A DNA stretch of 64,000 nt. Source: JAIVHA01 sp965367295. GTDB lineage: Bacteria; Pseudomonadota; Gammaproteobacteria; DSM-19610. The stretch spans positions 80,950 through 144,949 of the forward strand of contig CBDUHN010000004.1 of the NCBI GenBank assembly GCA_965367295.1, given 5' to 3'. How positions within the stretch are numbered: the stretch's first letter is position 1; every line of letters begins with the position of its first letter. Positions 18,960 through 27,528 of the stretch are shown in pieces. A program made the translations under genes and the position numbers. The notes beneath the pieces were generated by a model, which saw only the letters and a program-made list of their open reading frames with translations, was not told where the DNA came from and ran no database searches.

Positions 18960-19142
18960 ATGAAACAGATGATCATGCGCATGTCAGTAACTGCAAGTAC
19001 TCTCATGTTAATTACAACCAATGCATCCGCGATCGAAATCCCACCTGTCGCAACAGTACCGGAACCCAGCGTTATCGGCTTACTGGGAGCGGCTGGCATA
19101 GCTTATGGCGTAGTCTCTTTTATCCGTCGACGTAAAAAATAG
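18960..19142 (+). CDS. Very small PEP-CTERM sorting-signal protein
   Basis: 60 residues. A signal peptide (about 1-24, ending N-A-S-A) is followed by only about ten residues (I-E-I-P-P-V-A-T) before a complete PEP-CTERM anchor: V-P-E-P-S, a hydrophobic helix (V-I-G-L-L-G-A-A-G-I-A) and a basic tail R-R-R-K-K. The AGGAAG upstream is well placed. In exosortase systems the helix and tail are removed, which would leave a peptide of roughly a dozen residues. No exosortase is in the window. It sits alone between pilE and ispH, an insertion relative to the Pseudomonas order. Confidence 0.72.
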   Translation: MKQMIMRMSVTASTLMLITTNASAIEIPPVATVPEPSVIGLLGAAGIAYGVVSFIRRRKK

Positions 19143-19208
19143 GCTTTATTCCGCCGAGTGGACTAGGTATCGTTCCCCCCTCGTCCGCTCGGTATTCCCA
19201 CCTCAAAC

Positions 19209-20147
19209 TTAAGTGCTGCGCAAAATCACGGGCAATGAGAAGGTAATATTTTCCTCTCGCCCCGTTATTTCCTCAGGAATCTCCGCACCGCAGCTCACCA
19301 ACCGACTTTTAACCTGCTCAACCAGCACCTCCGGCGCGGAAGCGCCGGCGGTCACACCGACGGTCTCCTTCCCGGCCAGCCATTGCCGCTGGATCTGCTC
19401 CGCATCATCGATGAGATAGGCCTCCACTCCCTGCTGTTGCGCAAGCTCGCGCAGCCGGTTGGAATTGGAGCTGTTCTTCGAGCCCACCACCAGCAACACA
19501 TCACAGCGGCGCGCAAGTTCGCGCACCGCATCCTGGCGGTTCTGGGTGGCGTAGCAGATGTCGTCCTTGCGCGGCCCGGCAATAGAGGGGAAACGCTGCC
19601 GCAGCGCCTCGATCACCCGCGCGGTATCGTCCATGGACAGGGTGGTCTGGGTGACATAGCTGAGGGTGGCCGGGTTCTTCACCTGCAGGCCGGCCACGTC
19701 CTCCGGCGTTTCCACCAGGTACATGGCGCCGCCCCGGGAGGCGTCATACTGCCCCATGGTGCCCTCCACTTCCGGGTGACCGGCATGACCGATCAGTACG
19801 CATTCCTTGCCGTCCCTGCTGGCGCGAGCGACTTCCAGGTGCACCTTGGTCACCAGCGGGCAGGTGGCATCGAAGACGCGGAAACCGCGCGCATCGGCTT
19901 CCTGGCGCACCGCCTGGGATACGCCATGGGCGCTGAAGATCACCGTCGCACCATCAGGTACTTCGTTGAGTTCCTCCACGAATACTGCGCCACGCTGGCG
20001 CAAGTCCTCGACCACATAGCGGTTATGCACCACCTCATGGCGCACATAGATGGGGGCACCGAAGACCTCCAGTGCACGATCGACGATTTCAATGGCCCGG
20101 TCTACGCCGGCGCAGAAGCCACGCGGGTTGGCTAGTAGTACACGCAT
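19209..20147 (-). CDS. ispH: 4-hydroxy-3-methylbut-2-enyl diphosphate reductase IspH
   Basis: 312 residues, full length. The three conserved cysteines of the 4Fe-4S cluster are in G-F-C-A-G-V, D-A-T-C-P-L-V and D-I-C-Y-A-T-Q-N-R-Q. The S-N-S-N substrate-binding segment and T-A-G-A-S-A-P-E are also present. It catalyses the last step of the MEP isoprenoid pathway. It is the distal gene of the ileS-lspA-fkpB-ispH order known from E. coli and Pseudomonas, with a 175-bp gap after fkpB. Confidence 0.96.
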   Translation of the reverse strand: MRVLLANPRGFCAGVDRAIEIVDRALEVFGAPIYVRHEVVHNRYVVEDLRQRGAVFVEELNEVPDGATVIFSAHGVSQAVRQEADARGFRVFDATCPLVTKVHLEVARASRDGKECVLIGHAGHPEVEGTMGQYDASRGGAMYLVETPEDVAGLQVKNPATLSYVTQTTLSMDDTARVIEALRQRFPSIAGPRKDDICYATQNRQDAVRELARRCDVLLVVGSKNSSNSNRLRELAQQQGVEAYLIDDAEQIQRQWLAGKETVGVTAGASAPEVLVEQVKSRLVSCGAEIPEEITGREENITFSLPVILRST

Positions 20148-20238
20148 AACAGGACTCTACAAATATACGAGGAAAGGCTTACCCGGTCATTGCTTCGCCA
20201 CGCTCGCAATAACGAAGTAATGAATGCATCAGCGACTC

Positions 20239-20262
20239 ATAGGCCGGATTCATACAAACGGC
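20239..20262. repeat. Degenerate REP-like repeat
   Basis: ATAGGCCGGATTCATACA and a following AACGGC resemble the family core GGATTCATTCGG with mutations. It lies in the ispH-fkpB gap. Confidence 0.35.
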
Positions 20263-20322
20263 GCACATCGAGTATAGCGGTATGAGGGTCGTTTCGGAGC
20301 ATAACAGGGAAAACCCCTGGGG

Positions 20323-20787
20323 TTATTCCTCCTCGTCGATGAGCGGGTCTTCGACTGCCAGGATCTCCACTTCCAGCACCACCTCCTGGCCAGCCAGTGG
20401 GTGATTGAAATCCACTTCCACTGCATCGCCCTGCACGTTCAGGATCGTGCCCGGCACCATGTGACCTTCCGCCGAGGAGAAGCCCACGGTGACCCCTGTC
20501 TCGATGGGCAGATCTTCGGGAAATCGTGCGCGCGGCATGACGCTCACCGCGTCGGGGTCCCGCTGGCCATAGGCCTGTTCCGGGTTGAGGGTGATAGTCT
20601 GTTTATCACCGGCCTTGAGACTCACCAATGCCAGTTCGAAGCCCTTGATCAGGCTGCCATCCCCCATGACAAAGGTTTCCGGCTCACCGCCAAAGCTGCT
20701 TTCCATCTCCGTACCATCGATGGCACGGATGGCAAAATGCATGGTCACCTTCGAGCCCGGTTGTATCCTGCCTGGATATAACAACAT
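20323..20787 (-). CDS. fkpB: FKBP-type peptidyl-prolyl isomerase FkpB (SlpA-like)
   Basis: 154 residues from the ATG at 20787, which overlaps the lspA stop (TGATG). The FKBP domain includes V-T-M-H-F and G-D-G-S-L-I-K-G-F-E, with an inserted flap domain (P-E-Q-A-Y-G-Q-R-D-P) as in SlyD/FkpB proteins, then H-P-L-A-G-Q. There is no SlyD-type histidine-rich metal tail; the end is acidic. It acts as a cytoplasmic folding catalyst and chaperone. Translational coupling to lspA is expected. Confidence 0.92.
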   Translation of the reverse strand: MLLYPGRIQPGSKVTMHFAIRAIDGTEMESSFGGEPETFVMGDGSLIKGFELALVSLKAGDKQTITLNPEQAYGQRDPDAVSVMPRARFPEDLPIETGVTVGFSSAEGHMVPGTILNVQGDAVEVDFNHPLAGQEVVLEVEILAVEDPLIDEEE

Positions 20788-21269
20788 CAAACTATCCCCT
20801 TATCGTGATGTTCGGCCTTGCCAAACAGGCCATCCCAGATCAGCAGTGCGGCACCGATACTGATGGCAGAATCGGCGAGATTGAATGCCGGGAAATACCA
20901 GTCACTGTAATAGACCTGGATGAAGTCGATGACATGACCCAGCCAGATACGGTCGATCACATTGCCGATGGCACCACCCAGGATCAGCGCCAGCGCCAGT
21001 GCCATGCGCCGCTGGTCCGGGTGCAACTTGCGTAACCAGTTCACCAGCACCAGGCTCACGCCGAGTGCCAACACGATAAAAAACCAACGCTGCCAGCCGC
21101 CCGCATCGTGGAGAAAACTGAATGCAGCGCCGGTGTTATACAGCAGTGTCAGGTTGAAGGATGGCAACACAGGCATCGGCTGCCCCCAGCTGAGCAGCTG
21201 TTCCGCCATCTGCTTGGTGACCTGGTCGAGCACCAGCACCCCAAAAGAAACCCATAACCATTTCAGCAT
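20787..21269 (-). CDS. lspA: Lipoprotein signal peptidase LspA
   Basis: 160 residues with four membrane helices. The catalytic aspartates are in G-N-V-I-D-R and F-N-L-A-D-S, with N-T-G-A-A-F and V-I-D-F as further family motifs. It cleaves prolipoproteins after diacylglyceryl modification. It sits between ileS and fkpB in the standard order. Confidence 0.96.
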   Translation of the reverse strand: MLKWLWVSFGVLVLDQVTKQMAEQLLSWGQPMPVLPSFNLTLLYNTGAAFSFLHDAGGWQRWFFIVLALGVSLVLVNWLRKLHPDQRRMALALALILGGAIGNVIDRIWLGHVIDFIQVYYSDWYFPAFNLADSAISIGAALLIWDGLFGKAEHHDKGIV

Positions 21270-21310
21270 GTTTTACCTGATAAATTCTACTCAAGAATAT
21301 CTTGTGGCCC

Positions 21311-21340
21311 TGGTAGGCCCGAATGAATTCGGGCCTACCA
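21311..21340. repeat. REP-like palindrome in the lspA-ileS gap
   Basis: A perfect inverted repeat with arms TGGTAGGCCCGAAT and ATTCGGGCCTACCA around a 2-base centre. The inner part CCGAATGAATTCGG matches the window-wide repeat family, and the outer GTAGGC..GCCTAC looks like a REP stem. The rest of the roughly 200-bp gap holds no gene. Confidence 0.65.
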
Positions 21341-21470
21341 GAATCCATGCAAACCCGCGCGGCCCATCATCGTCCGTTCGCCATCCCTTTACCCCCTCCA
21401 GGGGGCAGGGTCAGGGAGAGGGGGTTCGTGACACTTCTCCCAGGCAGAAGGCATGCGAGGTGACACCAAA

Positions 21471-24314
21471 TCAGGCGAAGCTGCGTGGTTCACCCTCGCC
21501 CGCGACATTGGCCACGCAGCGTCCGCAAAGCTCAGGATGCTCGTCATGGGTACCCACATCCTCACGGTGATGCCAGCAGCGTACGCACTTGTCATGGGGC
21601 GAAACCGCACTGCGAATCCACAGCGCACCGGCCCTGGTGGGGGCCTCGATGGCCAGTTCATCCTTGTCTGCCAAGGGATGTACGCGCGCATAGGAGGTAA
21701 TCAGCACGAAACGCAGCTCATCCTCAAGTCGCGTCAGGGAATCAAACAACTCACCATCGCAGTACAGATCCACCTCGGCATCCAGTGCCGAGCCGATAGT
21801 ACCGGCCACGCGCATCTTCTCCAGTTCCTTTGCCACCACCTCACGTACCGCCAGGATGCGATTCCAGAACGCCATATCGAAGCCACTGCGCTCGGTCTCT
21901 CCCTGGAGATACATCTCCGGCAGTTCGAACCAGGTTTCCAGGAACACCGATTCCTCGCGGTCACCGGGAATATGTTTCCAGATTTCGTCAGCAGTAAAAC
22001 TCAGGATCGGTGCCAGCCAGCGCGCCATGGACTCGATGATGAGATACAGGGCGGTCTGACAGGAACGTCGCGCCACACTGTCAGCCTGGGTGGTGTACTG
22101 CCGGTCCTTGATGATGTCGAGATAGAAACCACCCAGATCCACGGCACAGAAATTATGTACCTTCTGGTAGATCTGGTGGAACTCGTAACTGTCGTAGGAC
22201 TTGCGTATCTCCTCCTGCAACAGACGGGTACGTTCCACCGCCCAGCGATCCAGTTCCAGCATCTGTTCCGGCGCCAGGGCGTGTTCCATGGGGTCGAAAC
22301 CATTGAGGTTGGCAAGCAGGAAACGCGCGGTATTGCGGATGCGGCGATAGGCATCGGCGGTACGCTTGAGGATCTCGTCGGAAACGCTGATCTCACCGCG
22401 GTAATCGGTGGCCGCCACCCAGAGGCGGAGGATGTCGGCGCCCAGGCTGTTTACCACCTTCTGCGGTGCGATCGCGTTGCCTATCGATTTGGACATCTTC
22501 TGGCCCTTGGCATCCACGGTGAAGCCGTGGGTCAGTGCGGCCTTGTAGGGCGCCACGCCGCGCATGGCCACCGAGGTCAGCAGCGAGGACTGGAACCAGC
22601 CACGGTGCTGGTCGGAGCCTTCCAGGTACAGGTCCGCCGGGAACCCCAGTTCCTTGCGCTGCTCCAGCACACAACTGTGGGTGGTGCCGGAATCGAACCA
22701 GACGTCCAGGGTGTCAGTGACCTTTTCATACTGATCGGGCTCATCGAGCAGATCCGCGGCATCCAGATCGAACCAGGCATCGATCCCGAATCGTTCCACC
22801 CGCAACGCCACCTCCTCGATCAGCGAGGGGGTTTCCGGATGCATCTCGCCGGTTTCCTTATGGATGAACAGGGCAATGGGTACACCCCAGGTGCGCTGGC
22901 GGGAGATACACCAGTCGGGACGACCGTCCACCATGCCCTCGATACGGGCCTGACCCCAGTCGGGCATCCACTTCACACCGCGAATGGCGTCGAGCGCGGT
23001 CGCGCGCAGACCATTCTGTTCCATGCTGATAAACCACTGGGGAGTGGCGCGGAAAATGATAGGCGTCTTGTGCCGCCAGCAATGGGGGTAGCTGTGGCGC
23101 AGGTTTTCATGGTGCACCAGGGCACCCTTGGCCTTGAGCAGATCGATGACCTCGTCGTTGGCGGCGAATACATGCCTGCCCGCGAAGAATTCGGTATCGG
23201 GCAGGAAGCAGCCGTTGCCACCCACCGGGTTGTCCACGGGAAGACCGTAGCGGGAACCCACCACGTAGTCATCCTGGCCATGACCGGGCGCGGTATGCAC
23301 GGCACCGGTGCCCGCCTCGGTGGTGACATGATCGCCAAGGATGATCGGTACTTCCCGGTCATAAAAAGGATGCTGCAGTTTCAGGTGCTCCAGTTCTGCG
23401 CCCTTGCAGTAAGCGATGACCTCGTGTTCCTCGCCGCCGAAGCGGCCCATGGCACTCTTCAGCAGGGACTCGGCGATGAGCAGCCGCTCCGGGCCGTGTT
23501 CCAGCTCGCACTGCACCACGGCGTATTCCAGTTCGGGATTGAGGGCGACGGCACGGTTGGCCGGCAGGGTCCAGGGTGTGGTGGTCCAGATCACCACCGA
23601 CATGGGACCCTTGCCCTCGGCCCCTTCCACATGGCGACAGCGAGCCAGCAGCGCTTCCTCGTCCAGCACCGCGAAGCGCACATCAATGGCGGGCGAGGTC
23701 TTGTCTTCGTATTCCACTTCCGCTTCCGCCAGCGCTGAACCACAGTCAGTGCACCAGTGCACCGGCTTGTAGCCCTTGAGCAGGTGGCCATTCTCAACGA
23801 TCCGACCGAGGGCGCGAATGATGTTGGCCTCGAACCGGTAGTCCATGGTGAGGTAGGGATTCTGCCAATCACCCAGCACCCCGAGACGAATGAAGTCCTT
23901 GCGCTGGCCATCCACCTGCTTGGCAGCATAGTCACGGCAGGCCTTGCGGAAGGTGGGCGCATCCACCTTGTGACCGGCCTTGCCGACCTTCTTCTCCACG
24001 TTGAGCTCGATGGGAAGTCCATGGCAGTCCCAGCCTGGCACGTAGGGCGCATCGAAACCACTCAGCGTCTTGCTCTTGACGATGATGTCCTTGAGCACCT
24101 TGTTCACCGCATGACCAATGTGAATGTCGCCGTTGGCGTAGGGCGGTCCATCATGCAGGATGAAGCGCGGACGCCCCTCCCCGGCCTCGCGCATCTTGGC
24201 CTGCAGATCGACTGCATCCCAGTGCTTGAGCATTTCCGGTTCGCGCTGTGCGAGATTCCCCTTCATGGGGAAGGCGGTGTTGGGGAGATTGAGGGTGTGC
24301 TTGTAATCTGCCAT
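21471..24314 (-). CDS. ileS: Isoleucyl-tRNA synthetase
   Basis: 947 residues, full length. The class I signatures are H-I-G-H near residue 60 and K-M-S-K-S near 610. The editing domain lies between them, with T-T-P-W-T-L-P-A-N-R. The C-terminal zinc-binding cysteines (C-V-R-C-W and C-G-R-C-V) of the bacterial type are present. It charges tRNA-Ile and edits valine. The genes upstream (ribF) and downstream (lspA) are on the same strand. Confidence 0.97.
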   Translation of the reverse strand: MADYKHTLNLPNTAFPMKGNLAQREPEMLKHWDAVDLQAKMREAGEGRPRFILHDGPPYANGDIHIGHAVNKVLKDIIVKSKTLSGFDAPYVPGWDCHGLPIELNVEKKVGKAGHKVDAPTFRKACRDYAAKQVDGQRKDFIRLGVLGDWQNPYLTMDYRFEANIIRALGRIVENGHLLKGYKPVHWCTDCGSALAEAEVEYEDKTSPAIDVRFAVLDEEALLARCRHVEGAEGKGPMSVVIWTTTPWTLPANRAVALNPELEYAVVQCELEHGPERLLIAESLLKSAMGRFGGEEHEVIAYCKGAELEHLKLQHPFYDREVPIILGDHVTTEAGTGAVHTAPGHGQDDYVVGSRYGLPVDNPVGGNGCFLPDTEFFAGRHVFAANDEVIDLLKAKGALVHHENLRHSYPHCWRHKTPIIFRATPQWFISMEQNGLRATALDAIRGVKWMPDWGQARIEGMVDGRPDWCISRQRTWGVPIALFIHKETGEMHPETPSLIEEVALRVERFGIDAWFDLDAADLLDEPDQYEKVTDTLDVWFDSGTTHSCVLEQRKELGFPADLYLEGSDQHRGWFQSSLLTSVAMRGVAPYKAALTHGFTVDAKGQKMSKSIGNAIAPQKVVNSLGADILRLWVAATDYRGEISVSDEILKRTADAYRRIRNTARFLLANLNGFDPMEHALAPEQMLELDRWAVERTRLLQEEIRKSYDSYEFHQIYQKVHNFCAVDLGGFYLDIIKDRQYTTQADSVARRSCQTALYLIIESMARWLAPILSFTADEIWKHIPGDREESVFLETWFELPEMYLQGETERSGFDMAFWNRILAVREVVAKELEKMRVAGTIGSALDAEVDLYCDGELFDSLTRLEDELRFVLITSYARVHPLADKDELAIEAPTRAGALWIRSAVSPHDKCVRCWHHREDVGTHDEHPELCGRCVANVAGEGEPRSFA

Positions 24315-24411
24315 TAGGTACTCACAAATTTGCCTTCATGTATAAGGGGTGGCGATATTCCACCCATAGGTGCGGATTTATTCGACCGGCGATAAACGGC
24401 ATGCATACCCG

Positions 24412-25344
24412 TCATCCCCGGGTGGCGAAAAATGCCCGTGCCTGCTGGGCATCCAGTTCGATCTGCTCGCGTAGCTCGGCAAAGCTTTCGAACTTGCGTT
24501 CATCGCGGATACGCTGCAGGAAATGCACATGCACATTGCGACCGTAAATCTGCTCCTCGAAATCGAACAGGTGTACCTCCAGCTGCAGGCGGGTGCCACC
24601 CACCGTCGGCCGTCGGCCGAGATTGGCGACGCCGGCCACCGGTTCGCGGTCAAGGCCGAACATCTCCACGGCATAGACCCCCTGCAATGGCGTCTTGCTG
24701 CGATGCAGGTGAATATTCGCCGTCGGAAAACCGATGGTGCGGCCGCGCTGGTCGCCGTGCGCCACCCGACCACTGATGCGGTAAGGCCGACCCAGCAGGG
24801 CCTCCGCCGCGGCGAGATCCCCCTGCTCCAGGGCCATGCGCACCCGCGTGCTGCTGACCCGTTCGCCGCCGATGGCGAAGGTGTGCATGTTCACCACCTG
24901 GAATCCCTGACGGGCACCGGTTTCCTGCAACAGCCGGAAATCCCCGCTGCGCCCCTGGCCAAAGCGAAAGTCATCCCCCACCACCAGGTAGCGGATATCC
25001 AGCCCGTCGATCAGCACACGCTGAATGAATTCCCCGGCGCTCAGGCTCGCCAGCCGGCGGTCGAAGCGCAGGCACAGTACCCGCTCCACCGCATAGCGCC
25101 GCAACGCCTCGAGCTTCTCGCGCAGCCGGGTGAGCCGCGGCGGCGCCTGCTCGGGCACAAAGTACTCCTGGGGCTGGGGCTCAAAGGTGATGACCACCAT
25201 GGGCAGCCCCAGCTCCGCGGCCCGCTCCGCCGTCTGACCGAGCACCGCCTGGTGGCCCAGGTGCACGCCGTCGAAGTTGCCGATGGTGGCCGCGCAGCCC
25301 CGGTGCCGGGGGCGCAGGTTGTGAAGACCGCGGATCAGTTCCAT
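24412..25344 (-). CDS. ribF: Bifunctional riboflavin kinase / FAD synthetase RibF
   Basis: 310 residues. The N-terminal nucleotidyltransferase domain has G-N-F-D-G-V-H-L-G-H and the S-S-T-R-V-R segment. The C-terminal riboflavin kinase domain has G-R-T-I-G-F-P-T-A-N and G-V-Y-A-V. It makes FMN and FAD. It lies between murJ and ileS, the usual gammaproteobacterial order. Confidence 0.96.
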   Translation of the reverse strand: MELIRGLHNLRPRHRGCAATIGNFDGVHLGHQAVLGQTAERAAELGLPMVVITFEPQPQEYFVPEQAPPRLTRLREKLEALRRYAVERVLCLRFDRRLASLSAGEFIQRVLIDGLDIRYLVVGDDFRFGQGRSGDFRLLQETGARQGFQVVNMHTFAIGGERVSSTRVRMALEQGDLAAAEALLGRPYRISGRVAHGDQRGRTIGFPTANIHLHRSKTPLQGVYAVEMFGLDREPVAGVANLGRRPTVGGTRLQLEVHLFDFEEQIYGRNVHVHFLQRIRDERKFESFAELREQIELDAQQARAFFATRG

Positions 25345-25397
25345 GGGCGCGAGGCCGTACCTAAAAGGAGTTGATTATAAGGATGACGGCGCGCTTG

Positions 25398-26966
25398 TCA
25401 TGGGTTCATACGGGTAGGTGCCCAGAGATGCTTCAGTTTCAGTCCGGACAGGCGTAGTGCCAGCAGGTAGGTAGCCACACCGGCCAGCACCCACACCAGC
25501 AGCCAGCCACCCCGCTGCCAGGCCGGCCAACCGACCCACTCCGCCAGGGGTGCCGAACCAAACGCGACCACCGCCGCCAGCGCCAGGGTGGCAAACAGGA
25601 TACGTCCCAGCCAGGGACCCCAGCCCGCCATCGGCTGATAGGCCTGCTGCCGACGCAGGTGCTGGTAAAGCAGACCCGCGTTGACATAGGCCGCGACGGA
25701 GGTCGCCAGCGCCAGCCCGGCATGGGGCCCGGGTATGGCCAGCAGCACCATGGGTACAGTGAACAGCACATTGAGCACCATGTTGCTGAGCATGGCGGTG
25801 ACCGCCACCTTCACCGGCGTACGCGCATCCTGGCGGGCATAGAAGGCCGGCGCCAGCACCTTCACCAGCATGAAGCCGGGCAATCCCAGGCTGTAGGCCA
25901 TCAGGCTCAGCGCGGACATGCGTACGTCCTGCGGCGCAAAGTCCCCGTACAGGAACAGGGTGGCGACCATCGGGGCCGCCAGCAGTGCCAGCCCCGTCGC
26001 AGCCGGCAGACCAATCAGCAGTACCCAGCGCAAACCGGCATCCAGGGTCTGGGAAAACCGTTCGGGATTCGCTTCGGCATGGTGCCGGGACAGGCTCGGC
26101 AGGATCACCGTGGCCAGCGCGATGCCAAAGATCCCCAGCGGAAACTCCACCAGCCGGTCCGAGTAGTACAGCCAGCTGACGCTTCCGGTGACCAGGAACG
26201 AGGCAATCAGAGTATCGAACAGCAGGTTGATCTGTGCCACCGACGAACCGAGGATGCCCGGCCCCATCAGCCGGAGAATCTTGCGCACCCCGGAATCCCG
26301 CCAGCCCCAGCGCGGCCGCGGCAGCAGTTTCAGCTTCGCCAGGGATGGCAACAGGAACAGCAACTGCACGATGCCCGCCAGAAACACACCCCACGCCAGC
26401 GCCAGCATGGGCTCATCAAGGCGTGGCGCCACCCACAACGCCGCCCCGATCAGCACCACATTCAGCCATACCGGTGCAAAGGCTGGCGCGGCAAAACGAC
26501 CATAGGTATTCAGCACGCCGGCGGCAAAGGCCACCAGCGAAATCAGCAGCAGATAAGGGAAGGTAATCCCCAACAACTCGGCAGTCAGGCTGAACTTGGC
26601 CGGGTCGTCCAGAAAACCCGGTGCAAACAGGGTCACCAGTACCGGGCTGCCCAGTACCCCGAGCAGGGTCAACAGGCTCAATATCCCCGCCAGCGTGCCG
26701 GCCACCCGGTCCACCAGGGACCGTACCTCCTCGTGGCTGCGCTGGGTCCTGTACTCGCCGAGTACCGGCACGAAGGCCTGGGAAAAGGCCCCCTCGGCGA
26801 ACAGACGGCGCATGAAATTGGGAATCTTGAAGGCCACGAAAAAGGCATCCATACCCAACCCGACGCCAAACCGGGCGAACACCATGTCCCGCACCAGTCC
26901 CAGCACCCGCGAGGTCAGGGTCATCGCCCCCACTGTGGCGGTGTTTTTAAACAGTTTTGCACTCAT
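25398..26966 (-). CDS. murJ: Lipid II flippase MurJ
   Basis: 522 residues with about 14 membrane helices. The N-terminus M-S-A-K-L-F-K-N-T-A-T-V-G-A-M-T with S-R-V-L-G-L-V-R-D and A-F-F-V-A-F-K-I-P-N-F-x-R-R is that of MurJ/MviN, as is the A-E-G-A-F-S-Q-A-F-V-P segment. It moves the peptidoglycan precursor lipid II across the inner membrane. It is divergent from rpsT. Confidence 0.95.
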   Translation of the reverse strand: MSAKLFKNTATVGAMTLTSRVLGLVRDMVFARFGVGLGMDAFFVAFKIPNFMRRLFAEGAFSQAFVPVLGEYRTQRSHEEVRSLVDRVAGTLAGILSLLTLLGVLGSPVLVTLFAPGFLDDPAKFSLTAELLGITFPYLLLISLVAFAAGVLNTYGRFAAPAFAPVWLNVVLIGAALWVAPRLDEPMLALAWGVFLAGIVQLLFLLPSLAKLKLLPRPRWGWRDSGVRKILRLMGPGILGSSVAQINLLFDTLIASFLVTGSVSWLYYSDRLVEFPLGIFGIALATVILPSLSRHHAEANPERFSQTLDAGLRWVLLIGLPAATGLALLAAPMVATLFLYGDFAPQDVRMSALSLMAYSLGLPGFMLVKVLAPAFYARQDARTPVKVAVTAMLSNMVLNVLFTVPMVLLAIPGPHAGLALATSVAAYVNAGLLYQHLRRQQAYQPMAGWGPWLGRILFATLALAAVVAFGSAPLAEWVGWPAWQRGGWLLVWVLAGVATYLLALRLSGLKLKHLWAPTRMNP

Positions 26967-27049
26967 ACCTTACCTTACAGGAACCCAACCCTCTCCCCGA
27001 GGGAGGATGCGGGGCTCTTTTCGCAGTCTCAGGAACACGCCAGCACAGG

Positions 27050-27080
27050 CATTGACAGCCAGGCCAAAAATCCGCATAGT
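27050..27080 (+). promoter_or_regulatory. Probable rpsT promoter
   Basis: A perfect TTGACA (27050-27055) is followed after 19 bp by CATAGT (27075-27080) and a GC-containing discriminator. It lies about 40 bp before the rpsT start and is the best sigma-70-like pair in the gap. Confidence 0.5.
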
Positions 27081-27118
27081 ACGCGATCTTTAATTTTACG
27101 GTTAACAGGAGTCGTACC

Positions 27119-27385
27119 TTGGCTAACTCGGCACAAGCACGCAAACGCGCCCGCCAGGCAGAAAAACACCGCCAGCACAACGCCGGCCTGCGCTCGAAGC
27201 TGCGTACGTACGTCAAGAAGGTGGTCAAGGCTGCGGACGCCGGTGAAGCCAGCGTTGCACAGGACGCCTACAAGACGGCCGTTCCGGTGATCGATGCCAT
27301 GGCGGGCAAGGGCCTGATCCACAAGAACAAGGCCGCTCGCCAGAAGAGCCGCCTGAACCAGCGCCTGCGCAGTCTGTCGGCCTGA
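27119..27385 (+). CDS. rpsT: 30S ribosomal protein S20
   Basis: 88 residues, the standard length. The sequence begins M-A-N-S-A-Q-A-R-K-R-A-R-Q and contains the usual lysine/arginine-rich helices and N-K-A-A-R-x-K-S-R-L-N. The start codon is TTG, with AGGAG seven bases upstream. E. coli rpsT also uses UUG, a feature tied to its autoregulation. It is monocistronic, with its own terminator. Confidence 0.96.
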   Translation: MANSAQARKRARQAEKHRQHNAGLRSKLRTYVKKVVKAADAGEASVAQDAYKTAVPVIDAMAGKGLIHKNKAARQKSRLNQRLRSLSA

Positions 27386-27409
27386 CGGACTGCTCCCTGC
27401 TGGGGATTG

Positions 27410-27438
27410 AAAAAGCCGGTCCTGGACCGGCTTTTTTA
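27410..27438 (+). terminator. rpsT terminator
   Basis: A 12-bp stem AAAAAGCCGGTC / GACCGGCTTTTT with a 3-base loop, followed by a T run and TATT. Confidence 0.92.
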
Positions 27439-27470
27439 TTGTCTGCCCCCTCGACCGCACCCCCTGCAAA

Positions 27471-27505
27471 TCCGAATACATTTGGACAAAGGATGAATTC
27501 GGACC
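27471..27505. repeat. REP-like repeats, two adjacent copies
   Basis: TCCGAATACATTTGGA (27471-27486) and GATGAATTCGGACC (27492-27505) are both variants of the dispersed core. They fill the gap between convergent rpsT and proB. Confidence 0.5.
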
Positions 27506-27528
27506 GGCAGGAGGTACTACGATCACCG

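Noticed and set aside
21453..23738. 761-codon plus-strand frame opposite ileS
   Set aside because: The composition is typical of antisense frames, and ileS on the minus strand is unambiguous.
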